A program made the position numbers and the translations under genes. From contig JAFIEV010000067.1 of the NCBI GenBank assembly GCA_020832305.1, positions 186,001 through 250,000 on the forward strand: a DNA stretch of 64,000 nucleotides, in the 5' to 3' direction. The notes below the pieces were generated by a model. It made no database searches, was not told the origin of the DNA, and saw nothing but the letters and a program-made list of their open reading frames with translations. Positions 8,228 through 16,272 of the stretch are shown here, piece by piece; within the stretch, counting starts at the first letter, position 1; every line of letters starts with the position of its first letter. The stretch is from Cyclobacteriaceae bacterium. Its GTDB lineage: Bacteria; Bacteroidota; Bacteroidia; Cytophagales; Cyclobacteriaceae.

Positions 8228-8899
8228 ATGAAGTCTGGTTTACTTATTATACCGTTAATGCTCTTATTGTGGCAGCCCGTGATATCACAAAAAAGTTTTG
8301 TAGGGATCGGCCTTCAGCATGGATTGCCATTGGGAAACCTCAAAGAAACGGCCGGATCAGTGCAAATGCCGGGCATTCACGGACTGGCTATGTACAACCT
8401 GCCCAATTCACCCATTTATGCCGGCCTGGAGGCCGGTTATAGCATATACGGAACAGAACTCACCAAGCTGGAAAGCCTTATGCCGGGGACGCGTCAAAAC
8501 CACCGGGTAAGAAGAAATAACAACCTGCTCCACCTAATGGGTACCCTGCGCCTGATGCCAGACTGGCCGACTAAGATCAAGCCCTATGCAGAAGTTGGTG
8601 CTGGTGCGCTTCATGCTTATACCCGTTCAAAAATCAGAGAAAACCGAACATCGGAGGCTATTTCGGCAGGAACCGAACATTTTGACTGGGCCTTTGCCTA
8701 TCAAACCGGACTGGGCATTATGACACCGGTTACACCAAACACATTCCTCGAAATCGGCATCAAATATTTTCAAAGTCAACCCCTGGAATACCTTACGCGG
8801 CGAGATGCAAAATACATTGGCAATGAAGTCTATTTCCATACACGGAAAAGCCATTTTATCATGTTTCAACCCGTCATCAGAATTAGCGGCACATTTTAG
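8228..8899 (+). CDS. Outer membrane beta-barrel family protein, unknown function
   Basis: 223 residues from the ATG at 8228, where the signal peptide begins (MKSGLLIIPLMLLLWQPVISQ); an upstream in-frame ATG at 8195 would add 11 polar residues before the signal and is unlikely. The mature part has alternating hydrophobic strands with aromatic residues and ends in a strand closing with IRISGTF, the form expected of a C-terminal barrel strand (F last). Phrases such as VGIGLQHGLPLG, YAGLEAGYSIYG and LEIGIKYF are typical of the Bacteroidota PorT/OMP_b-brl group. It lies alone on the plus strand between the repeat at 7985 and the cyclophilin gene. Confidence 0.6.
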   Translation: MKSGLLIIPLMLLLWQPVISQKSFVGIGLQHGLPLGNLKETAGSVQMPGIHGLAMYNLPNSPIYAGLEAGYSIYGTELTKLESLMPGTRQNHRVRRNNNLLHLMGTLRLMPDWPTKIKPYAEVGAGALHAYTRSKIRENRTSEAISAGTEHFDWAFAYQTGLGIMTPVTPNTFLEIGIKYFQSQPLEYLTRRDAKYIGNEVYFHTRKSHFIMFQPVIRISGTF

Positions 8900-8960
8900 T
8901 CCGATCGCTAAAAAGGCTTAGCTTAATGGATTAAAACGACGATTTGATAGAAGAATTTTG

Positions 8961-8968
8961 TATTTTTG
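8961..8968 (+). promoter_or_regulatory. Bacteroidota -7 box for the cyclophilin gene
   Basis: TATTTTTG matches the TAnnTTTG consensus of the primary sigma factor of Bacteroidota, about 45 bp before the start codon at 9014. A TTTG at 8943-8946 lies only 14 bp upstream, shorter than the usual spacing, so the -33 element is not clear. Confidence 0.5.
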
Positions 8969-9013
8969 CAGCCCCATAAGGGTTTGTCATTAAAAAACAC
9001 AATCATTTAAAAA

Positions 9014-9457
9014 ATGAAAAAAGCTGAAATACACACAGTAAAGGGCCTGATGAAGGTCGAATTTTACGAAAAAGATGCCCCAAAAGCAGTAGAAAATTTC
9101 ATATCCCTGTCTAAAAAAGGATTTTATGATGGTCTTACTTTTCACAGGGTCATTCCTAATTTTATGATTCAGGGCGGATGCCCGAAGGGCACGGGAGTCG
9201 GTGGACCAGGTTATACCATCGATTGTGAGTTGGATGGTGAAAATCAATATCACGACAGGGGCGTGCTCTCTATGGCCCATGCGGGAAGAAATACCGGAGG
9301 CTCACAGTTTTTCATTTGCCATAACCGCATGAATACCAAACACCTCGACAGAAACCACACCTGTTTTGGAAAGGTGTACGAAGGACTGGATGTAATTGAT
9401 GATATACGTCAGGGAGATGTCATTGAAAAAATCGTGATTCTGGAAGACGAAGCCTGA
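9014..9457 (+). CDS. Cyclophilin-type peptidyl-prolyl cis-trans isomerase
   Basis: 147 residues with no signal peptide, so cytoplasmic. It carries the complete single-domain cyclophilin core: DAPKAVENFISLSKKGFYDGLTFHRVIPNFMIQGG is broken here only by the usual short loops, and GGSQFFICHN and LDRNHTCFGKV follow. The Arg of FHRV, the Gln of SQFF and the His of NHTCFG are the residues that hold proline. It speeds X-Pro isomerisation during folding. A terminator follows at 9481, so it is transcribed alone or with the upstream OMP gene. Confidence 0.96.
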   Translation: MKKAEIHTVKGLMKVEFYEKDAPKAVENFISLSKKGFYDGLTFHRVIPNFMIQGGCPKGTGVGGPGYTIDCELDGENQYHDRGVLSMAHAGRNTGGSQFFICHNRMNTKHLDRNHTCFGKVYEGLDVIDDIRQGDVIEKIVILEDEA

Positions 9458-9480
9458 TATATTATAGATGATTTCAAAAG

Positions 9481-9517
9481 AAGCTTCCCATCTGAAAAAA
9501 GAGGGAAGCTTTTTTTT
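9481..9517 (+). terminator. Rho-independent terminator of the cyclophilin gene
   Basis: AAGCTTCCC (9481-9489) pairs perfectly with GGGAAGCTT (9503-9511), followed by a T run to 9517. It starts 23 bp after the stop codon. Confidence 0.93.
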
Positions 9518-9863
9518 ATAAAAAGGGAATGTGGAAATACCAGAGTTGAAGACTTGTCAATAGCGTTATACTTGAACTGAAACCCAATGGGTGTAGCTGT
9601 GCTAAAGAAAAAATAAGTTCAAAAAATTTACAGATCGCTTATGGTCCAACGCCTACAAAAGGTTTGGCATTAAAACGGCTATTTTCAAAACTTCTATAAT
9701 TCTTTCCATTCAAACTTTTTCTCAGGGAACAGTTGATTTTACACCTGATCAACATCAGACAGCCAGTTTTAAAATAAAGTCTGCGCATCAGGAAGATTCT
9801 ACTTTAATACACTTAGCAGGAAGGCCTGCCCGGACTGGTCAAATTCTCAACCTGATCTATGTT
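9518..9863. other. Gene-free stretch between convergent genes
   Basis: No open frame with protein-like composition, repeat or RNA can be supported in these 346 bases, which separate the cyclophilin terminator from the end of the S24 repressor gene. Confidence 0.6.
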
Positions 9864-10646
9864 TTACCGGTCTTTCAGCTTAATCACTTCTTTTTGAAGA
9901 TCCATGACAATCCCGGCAATTTTTTGCAGGGAAAGCTGTTCTGTAGCGCCGGGATCCGGAAAGGCCTGACTGATAAAAGCCCTTGCCTCCCATAATTCAA
10001 TGACCTCACCCAGCTGAATGTTGTACGGCTCGAATACGGTATTGTCAGATACCAGTCTGATCTGGCCGGGATCATCGGTTTTATAAATTCGTTTATACAC
10101 TACGCCTTCCTGTTGCGACATGACAATATATGTGTGTCCGTTTTTGATTTGCCTTACATCATCTACGTAGCTCCCTATTACAATGGTGCCTGGTTGCAGT
10201 GGCAGCATAGAGTCTCCGCTAATTTCAAAGGCCCGGTAGGTTTGATTGGCTGGTAAAAAGGGCAGTTGAAACCTTGGCAACTCTTCAATATATTCAGGGT
10301 CAGCGTAGCCATTGAGGTAACCGGCAGCGGCTTTTTGTGGTACCAGTTCAATATTTTCCCGGTCGTTTTTATCGAGGGTAATCGACAGCACCCTGAGGGG
10401 ACTCCCCTCCTGCCGGTCGGGCATCTGTCCCCGGTGTGTCGCAAAATCATGACCTATGAGTAAGTCAACAGAAACAGAAAACAAATCGGCCATCCGTTGC
10501 AGGGTATTGAGGCGCGGTTCTGCCCTGCCCTCTTCATAGGCTCCGATCAAAGAACGTTTAATGCCAATTTTTTCTGCCAGTTGTTCCTGGGTGAAGCTGA
10601 GTTGCTTCCTCAGAATGCGAATATTATTGCCGATCAGGTTACTCAT
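9864..10646 (-). CDS. XRE-family repressor with S24 (LexA-like) self-cleavage domain
   Basis: 260 residues. Residues 5-65 are a Cro/C1-type helix-turn-helix (LRKQLSFTQEQLAEKIGIKR, then SLIGAYEEGRAEPRL). The C-terminal half is an S24 peptidase-like domain with the nucleophile Ser146 in ISGDSMLPL and the general base Lys185 in VVYKRIY. An Ala108-Gly109 bond in AAAGYLNGY lies 37 residues before the Ser, close to the spacing in LexA and CI, so RecA-stimulated self-cleavage is plausible. DNA polymerase IV starts 700 bp away on the other strand, which supports control of a damage response. The inverted repeat at 10729 lies just upstream of its start. Confidence 0.9.
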   Translation of the reverse strand: MSNLIGNNIRILRKQLSFTQEQLAEKIGIKRSLIGAYEEGRAEPRLNTLQRMADLFSVSVDLLIGHDFATHRGQMPDRQEGSPLRVLSITLDKNDRENIELVPQKAAAGYLNGYADPEYIEELPRFQLPFLPANQTYRAFEISGDSMLPLQPGTIVIGSYVDDVRQIKNGHTYIVMSQQEGVVYKRIYKTDDPGQIRLVSDNTVFEPYNIQLGEVIELWEARAFISQAFPDPGATEQLSLQKIAGIVMDLQKEVIKLKDR

Positions 10647-10728
10647 TTTCTAAAAACATATATCACTGTGTAAATCAATTTACTTCATAAAAAGTATTCA
10701 ATATAAACTTTCGTGGCCGGCAAATTTC

Positions 10729-10849
10729 ATTTCATCTGTTTAATTTTCTTTTCAGCGGTGAGATGGAACCTTTGACGACTAACCCCGAAAGCGTTCGGGG
10801 CATTGCACTGTGTGTCTAATGATTATTTTAGTCGTGTCGGTTTCATCTT
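10729..10849 (-). repeat. Hairpin-forming repeat, copy 2 (inverted partner at 7985-8092)
   Basis: The first 53 bases (10729-10781) are the exact reverse complement of 8040-8092, and 10806-10848 are the exact reverse complement of 7986-8028. In between, this copy has CCCCGAAAGCGTTCGGGG instead of the AT-rich hairpin arm. It sits about 80 bp upstream of the repressor gene, so it could also carry regulatory sites. Confidence 0.8.
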
Positions 10850-10949
10850 CAATATTGAAGTTTTGCGGCCTGTGCGTTTCAATTGTAATGCGATCTAATC
10901 ATTTTTTTTGAATACATCAACCTTAAACCACACAAATACGGCAAAATCA

Positions 10950-11237
10950 TCATGCCCGGAAGAGCATAATATGTGATCTCGCCTGTCGCGGAGCAGCCAG
11001 GTTATAGAGGTTTTGCTGATAATACAAGGCCGGGGATCCGGAACCATGCAGGATTTGTTGTATCTCCTTTACAACATCGCGCAACGTGCGGTCGGGCTCT
11101 ACCAATGCATACCCATACCAGGCATTCTGGCCGGCGTAAAACTTAACCTGGCACTTGCCAGAGGGAAGTTTCTTGCTGTAGATTTTCAAAGGCATACCTT
11201 CTTCCTCATTTTCAAAAAAGAGATCATGGGTTTCCAT
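10950..11237 (-). CDS. Small protein of unknown function next to dinB
   Basis: 95 residues from the ATG at 11237 (METHDLFFENEEEGMPLK); an upstream TTG would add four residues. The sequence is acidic at the start, then has strands such as LKIYSKKLPSGKCQVKFYAG and a helix (LRDVVKEIQQILHG). It has no signal peptide or membrane segment, and I do not recognise the family. Amino acid composition and a clean start make it a likely gene. It stands head to head with dinB with 121 bp between the start codons, so both may share a control region, and it lies between dinB and the S24 repressor. Confidence 0.6.
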   Translation of the reverse strand: METHDLFFENEEEGMPLKIYSKKLPSGKCQVKFYAGQNAWYGYALVEPDRTLRDVVKEIQQILHGSGSPALYYQQNLYNLAAPRQARSHIMLFRA

Positions 11238-11291
11238 AGGCTTTTTCAATAAAATTTAATGATACAAAAAACAAATTGCCATTATATTTAG

Positions 11292-11299
11292 TATATTTG
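11292..11299 (+). promoter_or_regulatory. Possible -7 box for dinB
   Basis: TATATTTG fits TAnnTTTG and lies 59 bp before the dinB start codon. No TTG at the usual 19-23 bp distance is present, so control by another factor such as the nearby S24 repressor would be possible. Confidence 0.45.
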
Positions 11300-11358
11300 C
11301 TCATAAAATTAGTTTTTAAAAATCAGAAAGTCAAATTTATTGGCAATAAAATTGGATT

Positions 11359-12588
11359 ATGGGGGCATTGAAGCTTTTCAACACAACAGATGCGGTATCG
11401 AGGTCGGTGCTGCACATGGATCTGGATGCTTTTTTTGTATCGGTAGAATGCCTGCGTGACAGGCGTTTATCGGGTCGGCCACTCATTATCGGGGGCCGCA
11501 GCGATCGCGGTGTAGTGGCGGCCTGCAGTTATGAAGCCCGCACTTTTGGGGTACATTCGGCCATGCCGGTAAAACTGGCCCTTCAGTTGTGCCCCGACGC
11601 GCTGATCATATCCGGTGATATGGAAGCCTACAGCCGTTTTTCAGGCATGGTCACTGAGATAATCCGCGAGTCGGCTCCCATGTTTGAAAAGGCCTCGATA
11701 GATGAATTCTACCTGGACCTTACGGGCATGGACCGGTTTTTTGGCTGTTATCAATGGGCTTCAGAGCTGCGTCACCGCATTATGAAAGAAACCCACCTAC
11801 CCATATCTATGGGATTATCCATTAACAAGCTGGTCTCGAAGGTAGCGACCGGAGAAGCAAAGCCCAACGGGCAGGCCCAGGTTGTCAAAGGAGAAGAACG
11901 CAGCTTCCTGGCGCCATTATCTGTGCGAAAAATCCCTATGATCGGCAAAAAAACAGCTGATTTTCTCTATGAAATGGGTATCACCAGGGTAAATACCCTC
12001 TGTGAAATGCCGGTGGAAATGCTGGAGGCTGCCCTCGGTAAAAACGGGCGCATACTCTGGAACCGCGCACATGGCATTGACAACAGTCCGGTAGTACCCT
12101 ATGTAGAGCGCAAATCCATTTCTACCGAAACCACCTTTGAAAATGACACCATCGATGTAAAAAAACTGCGTTCGGTCATCAGTGGCATGACCGAAAAGCT
12201 GGCGTTTTTGCTGCGCAAAGAAAACAAACTCACTGCCTGCATTTCGGTAAAAATACGTTATTCCGACTTCGAAACCGTAAGCCGTCAGAGCCGGCTTTCT
12301 TATACTTCATCTGACCGGGTACTCATCGGCAGGGCCCTGGACTTATTCGACAAGCTATACAGCAAAAGGCTGATGATTCGCCTGGTGGGCGTCAGGCTCA
12401 GCGAGCTTGCCTATGGCAGCTATCAGATTTCACTGTTTGACGATACAGAAGAAGAAATACGGCTCAATGATGCCATGGATCGTATGCGCATAAAATACGG
12501 TGCTTCTGTACTGACGCGAGCCTCATCCATATTTGCCGATCCTGCCACCCAGCATGCCGACACACAGGAATTGTACAAAAGTTTTTAA
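11359..12588 (+). CDS. dinB: DNA polymerase IV (Y-family translesion polymerase)
   Basis: 409 residues, the normal length. It has the palm motifs of the Y family: HMDLDAFFVSVE near residues 18-29 (first catalytic Asp), YEARTFGVHSAMPV, and SIDEFYLDLTG with the Asp-Glu pair. The helix-hairpin-helix SLAPLSVRKIPMIGKKTADFL-like region and the little-finger domain (STETTFENDTIDVKKL) follow. The first residues (MGALKLFNTTDAV) precede the usual start by a few positions. It bypasses damaged bases with low fidelity. The neighbouring S24 repressor and small protein on the opposite strand form a likely damage-response group. Confidence 0.96.
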   Translation: MGALKLFNTTDAVSRSVLHMDLDAFFVSVECLRDRRLSGRPLIIGGRSDRGVVAACSYEARTFGVHSAMPVKLALQLCPDALIISGDMEAYSRFSGMVTEIIRESAPMFEKASIDEFYLDLTGMDRFFGCYQWASELRHRIMKETHLPISMGLSINKLVSKVATGEAKPNGQAQVVKGEERSFLAPLSVRKIPMIGKKTADFLYEMGITRVNTLCEMPVEMLEAALGKNGRILWNRAHGIDNSPVVPYVERKSISTETTFENDTIDVKKLRSVISGMTEKLAFLLRKENKLTACISVKIRYSDFETVSRQSRLSYTSSDRVLIGRALDLFDKLYSKRLMIRLVGVRLSELAYGSYQISLFDDTEEEIRLNDAMDRMRIKYGASVLTRASSIFADPATQHADTQELYKSF

Positions 12589-12650
12589 GTTTGACCGATA
12601 GCGTTTAAATTGGAAGCAAAATTTTTTAAGATTACAAAAACCCGAAGAAA

Positions 12651-13991
12651 ATGAATACCCGAAGAAAATTTATGCAAAGCTCGGCTACGCTGCTTGCCGG
12701 AGCCGGCCTTGCAGCCGGTCTGCCCGCTGAAGGCATGGCGCAGAGCCGTAAAAAAAAGGCTGCACCCAGTGATACATTGCAGGTGGGCGTAATAGGTTGT
12801 AAGGGGATGGGCATGTCAAATCTGCGCAGTATACTCAAACTGCCCGATGTGCAATGCAAAAGCATTTGTGATGTAGACCAGAACGTATTGGAAGAACGCG
12901 GTAATGACCTGGTAAAAATGGGACTTAAAAAGCCTTCTCTGATCAAAGATTACCGGAGAATGCTCGACGACAAAGAACTTGATGCCGTAATCATTGGCAC
13001 CCCCGATCACTGGCACTGCCTGCCCTTTATCCATGCCTGTGAAGCAGGAAAAGACATTTACTGCGAAAAGCCCATGGCCAATTCGGTTGAAGAATGTAAT
13101 CTCATGGTTAAAGCCACCCAAAAATATGGCCGTGTAGTACAACTCGGCCAATGGCAGCGCAGCAACGGACATTTCAAAAAAGCCGTAGAATTTGTACAGT
13201 CGGGTAAGCTGGGACGCATACGCATGGTAAAAGTGTGGGCATACCAGGGATGGATGAACAGCGTACCCGTAGTCGCCGATGAGTCGGTACCCGCCGGCGT
13301 AGATTACGATATGTGGCTGGGCCCTGCGCCTAAGCGGCCCTTTAACCGCAACCGCTTCCACTTTACCTTCCGTTGGTTCTGGGATTATGCCGGCGGACTG
13401 ATGACCGACTGGGGCGTGCACCTGCTCGATGTAGCCATTTGGGCCATGGATGTCAACACACCTGTATCGGTAATGTCGACAGGAGGTAAATTTGCCTATC
13501 CGGAAGATGCTACAGAAACTCCCGACACGCAAATTGCCGTATACGAATATGATGATTTTCTCATGACCTGGGATCATGGCATAGGCATAGACAGCACCAA
13601 TTTCAATCGCAACCACGGTATCGCCTTTATTGGCAATAATGGCACCCTCATTGTAGACCGGGGTGGCTGGGAAGTCGTACCTGAAGTGAGGGGACCCAGC
13701 ATCGAGAAAAAATACCTGATGGAAGCCATACCCAAACATGGCACCGCCGACAGCGGACTCGATAGCCATATGGTAAATTTTGTCGATTGTATTAAATCAA
13801 GGGAAAAACCCAATTGCCATGCAGAAACAGGAAGCCTCGCTGCTATTGTAGCGCATTTTGGCAATATCGCGCTAAAAACAGGCAGAAAATTATATTGGGA
13901 CAGGGAGAAAGGCCAGTTTAAAAATGACAGCCAGGCCAATAGCCTGCTGGTACCCGAATACAGGGCGCCTTACAGCCTGCCTAAAGTTTAA
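12651..13991 (+). CDS. Tat-exported Gfo/Idh/MocA family oxidoreductase
   Basis: 446 residues. The N-terminus is a twin-arginine signal (NTRRKFMQSSATLLAGAGLA). The Rossmann fold starts at LQVGVIGCKGMGMSNL; DHWHCLPFIHACEAGKDIYC leads to the EKPMA motif whose Lys is catalytic in the family. The C-terminal domain has WFWDYAGGLMTDWGVHLLD, with a His-rich active site typical of the secreted Bacteroidota group that acts on sugars or sugar acids with a tightly bound nicotinamide cofactor. A terminator follows at once. The start is fixed by the Tat signal. The substrate is unknown, and there is no operon partner. Confidence 0.9.
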   Translation: MNTRRKFMQSSATLLAGAGLAAGLPAEGMAQSRKKKAAPSDTLQVGVIGCKGMGMSNLRSILKLPDVQCKSICDVDQNVLEERGNDLVKMGLKKPSLIKDYRRMLDDKELDAVIIGTPDHWHCLPFIHACEAGKDIYCEKPMANSVEECNLMVKATQKYGRVVQLGQWQRSNGHFKKAVEFVQSGKLGRIRMVKVWAYQGWMNSVPVVADESVPAGVDYDMWLGPAPKRPFNRNRFHFTFRWFWDYAGGLMTDWGVHLLDVAIWAMDVNTPVSVMSTGGKFAYPEDATETPDTQIAVYEYDDFLMTWDHGIGIDSTNFNRNHGIAFIGNNGTLIVDRGGWEVVPEVRGPSIEKKYLMEAIPKHGTADSGLDSHMVNFVDCIKSREKPNCHAETGSLAAIVAHFGNIALKTGRKLYWDREKGQFKNDSQANSLLVPEYRAPYSLPKV

Positions 13992-14008
13992 TATTTCCAC
14001 AACCCAAC

Positions 14009-14046
14009 ATCCGGGCAGGTGGCTGGCCATCTGCCCGGATTTTTTT
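14009..14046 (+). terminator. Rho-independent terminator of the Tat-exported oxidoreductase gene
   Basis: ATCCGGGCAG (14009-14018) pairs perfectly with CTGCCCGGAT (14031-14040), with an inner TGGC/GCCA pairing in the loop, followed by seven T. The next gene starts only 12 bp beyond. Confidence 0.93.
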
Positions 14047-14058
14047 ATCGTGCCATAT

Positions 14059-14367
14059 ATGGATCCAATTGTAAATATAGCCATTCAGGTTATCCCCATC
14101 GCGAAAAATAAAGACCTGTACCAACTGGTTGACAAAGCCATTGAAGTAATTCAGCAATCTGGTGTCAAGTACCAGGTATGCCCTTTCGAAACCGTTATGG
14201 AAGGCCCCTATGACCAATTGATGGACATTGTAAAAAAAGCCCATGAAGCCTGTCTGCATGCCGGTGCCGATGAGGTGATTGTCAACCTGAAAATTCAGCG
14301 AAATGCAACAAAAGAAGTGCATATCGAAGATAAAACCGAAAAATACCAGTCCCGGTCAATCGATTAA
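14059..14367 (+). CDS. MTH1187/YkoF-type thiamine-binding protein
   Basis: 102 residues, the usual size for the family. It begins IVNIAIQVIPIAKNKD, then DLYQLVDKAIEVIQQSGVKY, PFETVMEGPYDQLMDIVKKA and ADEVIVNLKIQRN, which together give the ferredoxin-like fold of MTH1187 proteins, small cytosolic proteins that bind thiamine or related ligands. I chose the ATG at 14059 because an upstream in-frame start would run through the preceding terminator. The OsmC gene follows 59 bp later and may be co-transcribed. The function in the cell is not proven for the family. Confidence 0.85.
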   Translation: MDPIVNIAIQVIPIAKNKDLYQLVDKAIEVIQQSGVKYQVCPFETVMEGPYDQLMDIVKKAHEACLHAGADEVIVNLKIQRNATKEVHIEDKTEKYQSRSID

Positions 14368-14426
14368 TACATGACCTGTACATGATTTTCCACCACACAT
14401 TTTAACAGAACTCAATATTTTTATAT

Positions 14427-14849
14427 ATGGCAACAGAACATAGTATTACCTGCACCTGGAAAAGTGGAATTGCCTACGAGGCCAAAGTTTCTGGCTTTCA
14501 AATTCCTATCGATGGCGCTAAAGAAGTAGGCGGACAAGACTCAGGTGCCAGACCAAAACAACTGATGCTCGCTTCTCTGGCGGGTTGCTCAGGAATAGAT
14601 GTGGCCTCCATACTGAAAAAAATGCGGGTGAATTTCGATAGCCTCGACATACATGTTACCGCTAAACTCAGCGATGACAGCCCGCAGGTATATACCTATG
14701 TACACCTGCTCTATACCTTCAGAGGTGAAAATATCGACCGGCTAAAATGTCAAAGGGCAGTAGACCTCTCACAAAACCAGTACTGCGGCGTTACCCTGAT
14801 GTTTAAAAAATTTGCCGAAGTAAGCTATGATCTCGAATTTTTCGATTAA
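14427..14849 (+). CDS. OsmC family peroxiredoxin-like protein
   Basis: 140 residues. It shows the OsmC/YhfA pattern: DSGARPKQLMLASLAGCSGI with the first Cys in the helix after SLAGC, IHVTAKLSDDSPQVYTYVHL strands, and the second Cys in NQYCGVTLMFKK. In OsmC and Ohr proteins these two cysteines reduce organic hydroperoxides; in the YhfA branch the role is less clear. It is cytoplasmic with no signal peptide. It follows the MTH1187 gene on the same strand. The stop overlaps nothing, and the next 440 bp lack a gene. Confidence 0.92.
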   Translation: MATEHSITCTWKSGIAYEAKVSGFQIPIDGAKEVGGQDSGARPKQLMLASLAGCSGIDVASILKKMRVNFDSLDIHVTAKLSDDSPQVYTYVHLLYTFRGENIDRLKCQRAVDLSQNQYCGVTLMFKKFAEVSYDLEFFD

Positions 14850-15194
14850 TGCATTATGGCTTTTTTAATACCGACAGCCCTTTTTTATTCAAAATTTCAA
14901 TATTTATGAGAATAAATGATAACTTTTTCATTAAAATAAGAGTATATGAATATGGAACCATGTATTCATGCGATTTTTATTATGAAAATTTTTTTGGAAA
15001 TGCTTTGCAAAATGATCAGGGAACTGTTTAACGGAAACAACAATAATGAGGATCAAAATAGAAATGGTGGGAAAAAATTACAACCCATACCTGTTTACAC
15101 TTCCCGTTAGCGCCTTTTGATAGTCTGAGACTACCGTTGTTTTGCAATTATTGAAATCGTTTTATAATTTTATATATTATTCTAATCTGCTTGC
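14850..15194. other. Gene-free stretch after osmC
   Basis: AT-rich, with one 60-codon open frame (14849-15031) whose composition is not protein-like and which lacks a ribosome site. The stretch ends in a strong terminator (15195) far from the osmC stop, so a long 3' untranslated region or a small RNA is possible. Confidence 0.5.
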
Positions 15195-15228
15195 AAAGAT
15201 GTCATGAACGGTCATGGCATCTTTTTTT
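15195..15228 (+). terminator. Orphan rho-independent terminator
   Basis: AAAGATGTCATGA (15195-15207) pairs with TCATGGCATCTTT (15212-15224) through one G-T pair and an ACGG loop, followed by T to 15228. It lies 346 bp downstream of osmC and 61 bp before the next start codon. Confidence 0.85.
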
Positions 15229-15288
15229 ATGCTGAATTGCAGGCTGATAGTCAAATTAACAGACTTTATCGTATTCTAAAGAAAAAAT

Positions 15289-16239
15289 ATGCGTTTTTCG
15301 TCAATTCTCCTCAAGCTTTGTCTGTTGTGTATGCTTCTCTCCTGCAAACCCGGTAAGCAGGAACACCATGTGATTCGCATCGGCATGGCCTCAGATGTGC
15401 ATTTACCCACTATGCACGATGCCGGTTACCGTTTTCAGAAATTCATTGACAGCATGAATATTGCCAAACCCGATTTTATCATCGAACTCGGAGACCTGGT
15501 AACTCCAGCGCCCAGGTATGATAGCTTATTTGACATATGGCGTTCTTACAATGGCACCAAATACCATGTTATCGGCAACCATGAAATGGATGGCGGCTAC
15601 AGCCTTGAAGAAGCACTGGCTTTTCGAAATATGGCTTCTTCCTATTATTCCTTTCATCAAAATGGATTTGATTTTATCGTTCTGGACGGCAATGACAAAA
15701 AATATCCGGATGAAAAAGGTTACAGGCAATATATTGGTCCTCAGCAACAACAATGGCTTCGCGATGAACTGGAAAAAAAAGAAAGCCCAATCGTAATTTT
15801 TTCCCACCAGGCCATTGGAAATAAAGGGGGCATGGACAATGCAGAAGAAATACGAAAAATATTGGAAAACCATAATGCGCAAAATCCGGAAGCCAGGGTG
15901 ATTGCCTGCTTTAATGGGCATCTGCACTATGATGATGCCGAAAAGCTTAATGGAATCTGGTACATACACATCAACAGTATGTCATATTTCTGGATGGGTG
16001 AAGAATATGCCCATATTCGATATAGCGAAGAAGTTGACCGCGACTTCAGATGGATCAAGTATACTGCGCCTTATAAAGAACCCTTGTATACTGTGGTGGA
16101 AATTTCAACGGAGGGGTTCATCCGCATTGCCGGTAAATATACTGAGTACGTAGGGCCTTCTCCCTGGGATCTTTCTTACCCCGAAGAACATAAAAATTAT
16201 GTAAAACCCCAGATTAGTGAAAGACTGCTCAATTTTTAA
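15289..16239 (+). CDS. Calcineurin-like phosphoesterase lipoprotein
   Basis: 316 residues. The lipoprotein signal ends in MLLSC with Cys19. The metallophosphoesterase motifs follow in order: SDVHLP (Asp36, His38), LGDLV (Gly-Asp at 68-69), GNHEM (96-100), IFSHQAIG and GHLHYDD. These bind two metal ions that activate water to cleave phosphoesters. Anchoring on the outer face of the membrane suggests use of extracellular phosphoesters, perhaps sugar- or nucleotide-linked. The next gene starts 33 bp after the stop but has its own promoter. The substrate is unknown. Confidence 0.9.
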   Translation: MRFSSILLKLCLLCMLLSCKPGKQEHHVIRIGMASDVHLPTMHDAGYRFQKFIDSMNIAKPDFIIELGDLVTPAPRYDSLFDIWRSYNGTKYHVIGNHEMDGGYSLEEALAFRNMASSYYSFHQNGFDFIVLDGNDKKYPDEKGYRQYIGPQQQQWLRDELEKKESPIVIFSHQAIGNKGGMDNAEEIRKILENHNAQNPEARVIACFNGHLHYDDAEKLNGIWYIHINSMSYFWMGEEYAHIRYSEEVDRDFRWIKYTAPYKEPLYTVVEISTEGFIRIAGKYTEYVGPSPWDLSYPEEHKNYVKPQISERLLNF

Positions 16240-16272
16240 TTTGATAAATCTGCACCTGTTTCTTTATTTTTG
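16240..16272 (+). promoter_or_regulatory. Full Bacteroidota promoter abutting the DUF2905 start codon
   Basis: TTTG at 16240-16243, a 21-bp spacer and TATTTTTG at 16265-16272 fit the TTTG-N19-21-TAnnTTTG promoter. The -7 box ends one base before the ATG at 16273, so transcription would begin at or inside the first codons; this implies a leaderless message or a start further downstream. Confidence 0.65.

Noticed and set aside
12640-12668. Short tandem CCCGAAGAAAAT at the start of the Tat-oxidoreductase gene
   Set aside because: Two 12-base copies are too short to mean more than chance or a small slip; no effect on the start call.
12816-13769. 317-codon open frame on the minus strand
   Set aside because: It lies wholly within the oxidoreductase gene, which has clear family motifs; the antisense frame is a codon-bias shadow with no ribosome site or domain character.
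14849-15031. 60-codon frame overlapping the osmC stop
   Set aside because: AT-rich, no ribosome site and a low-complexity product.
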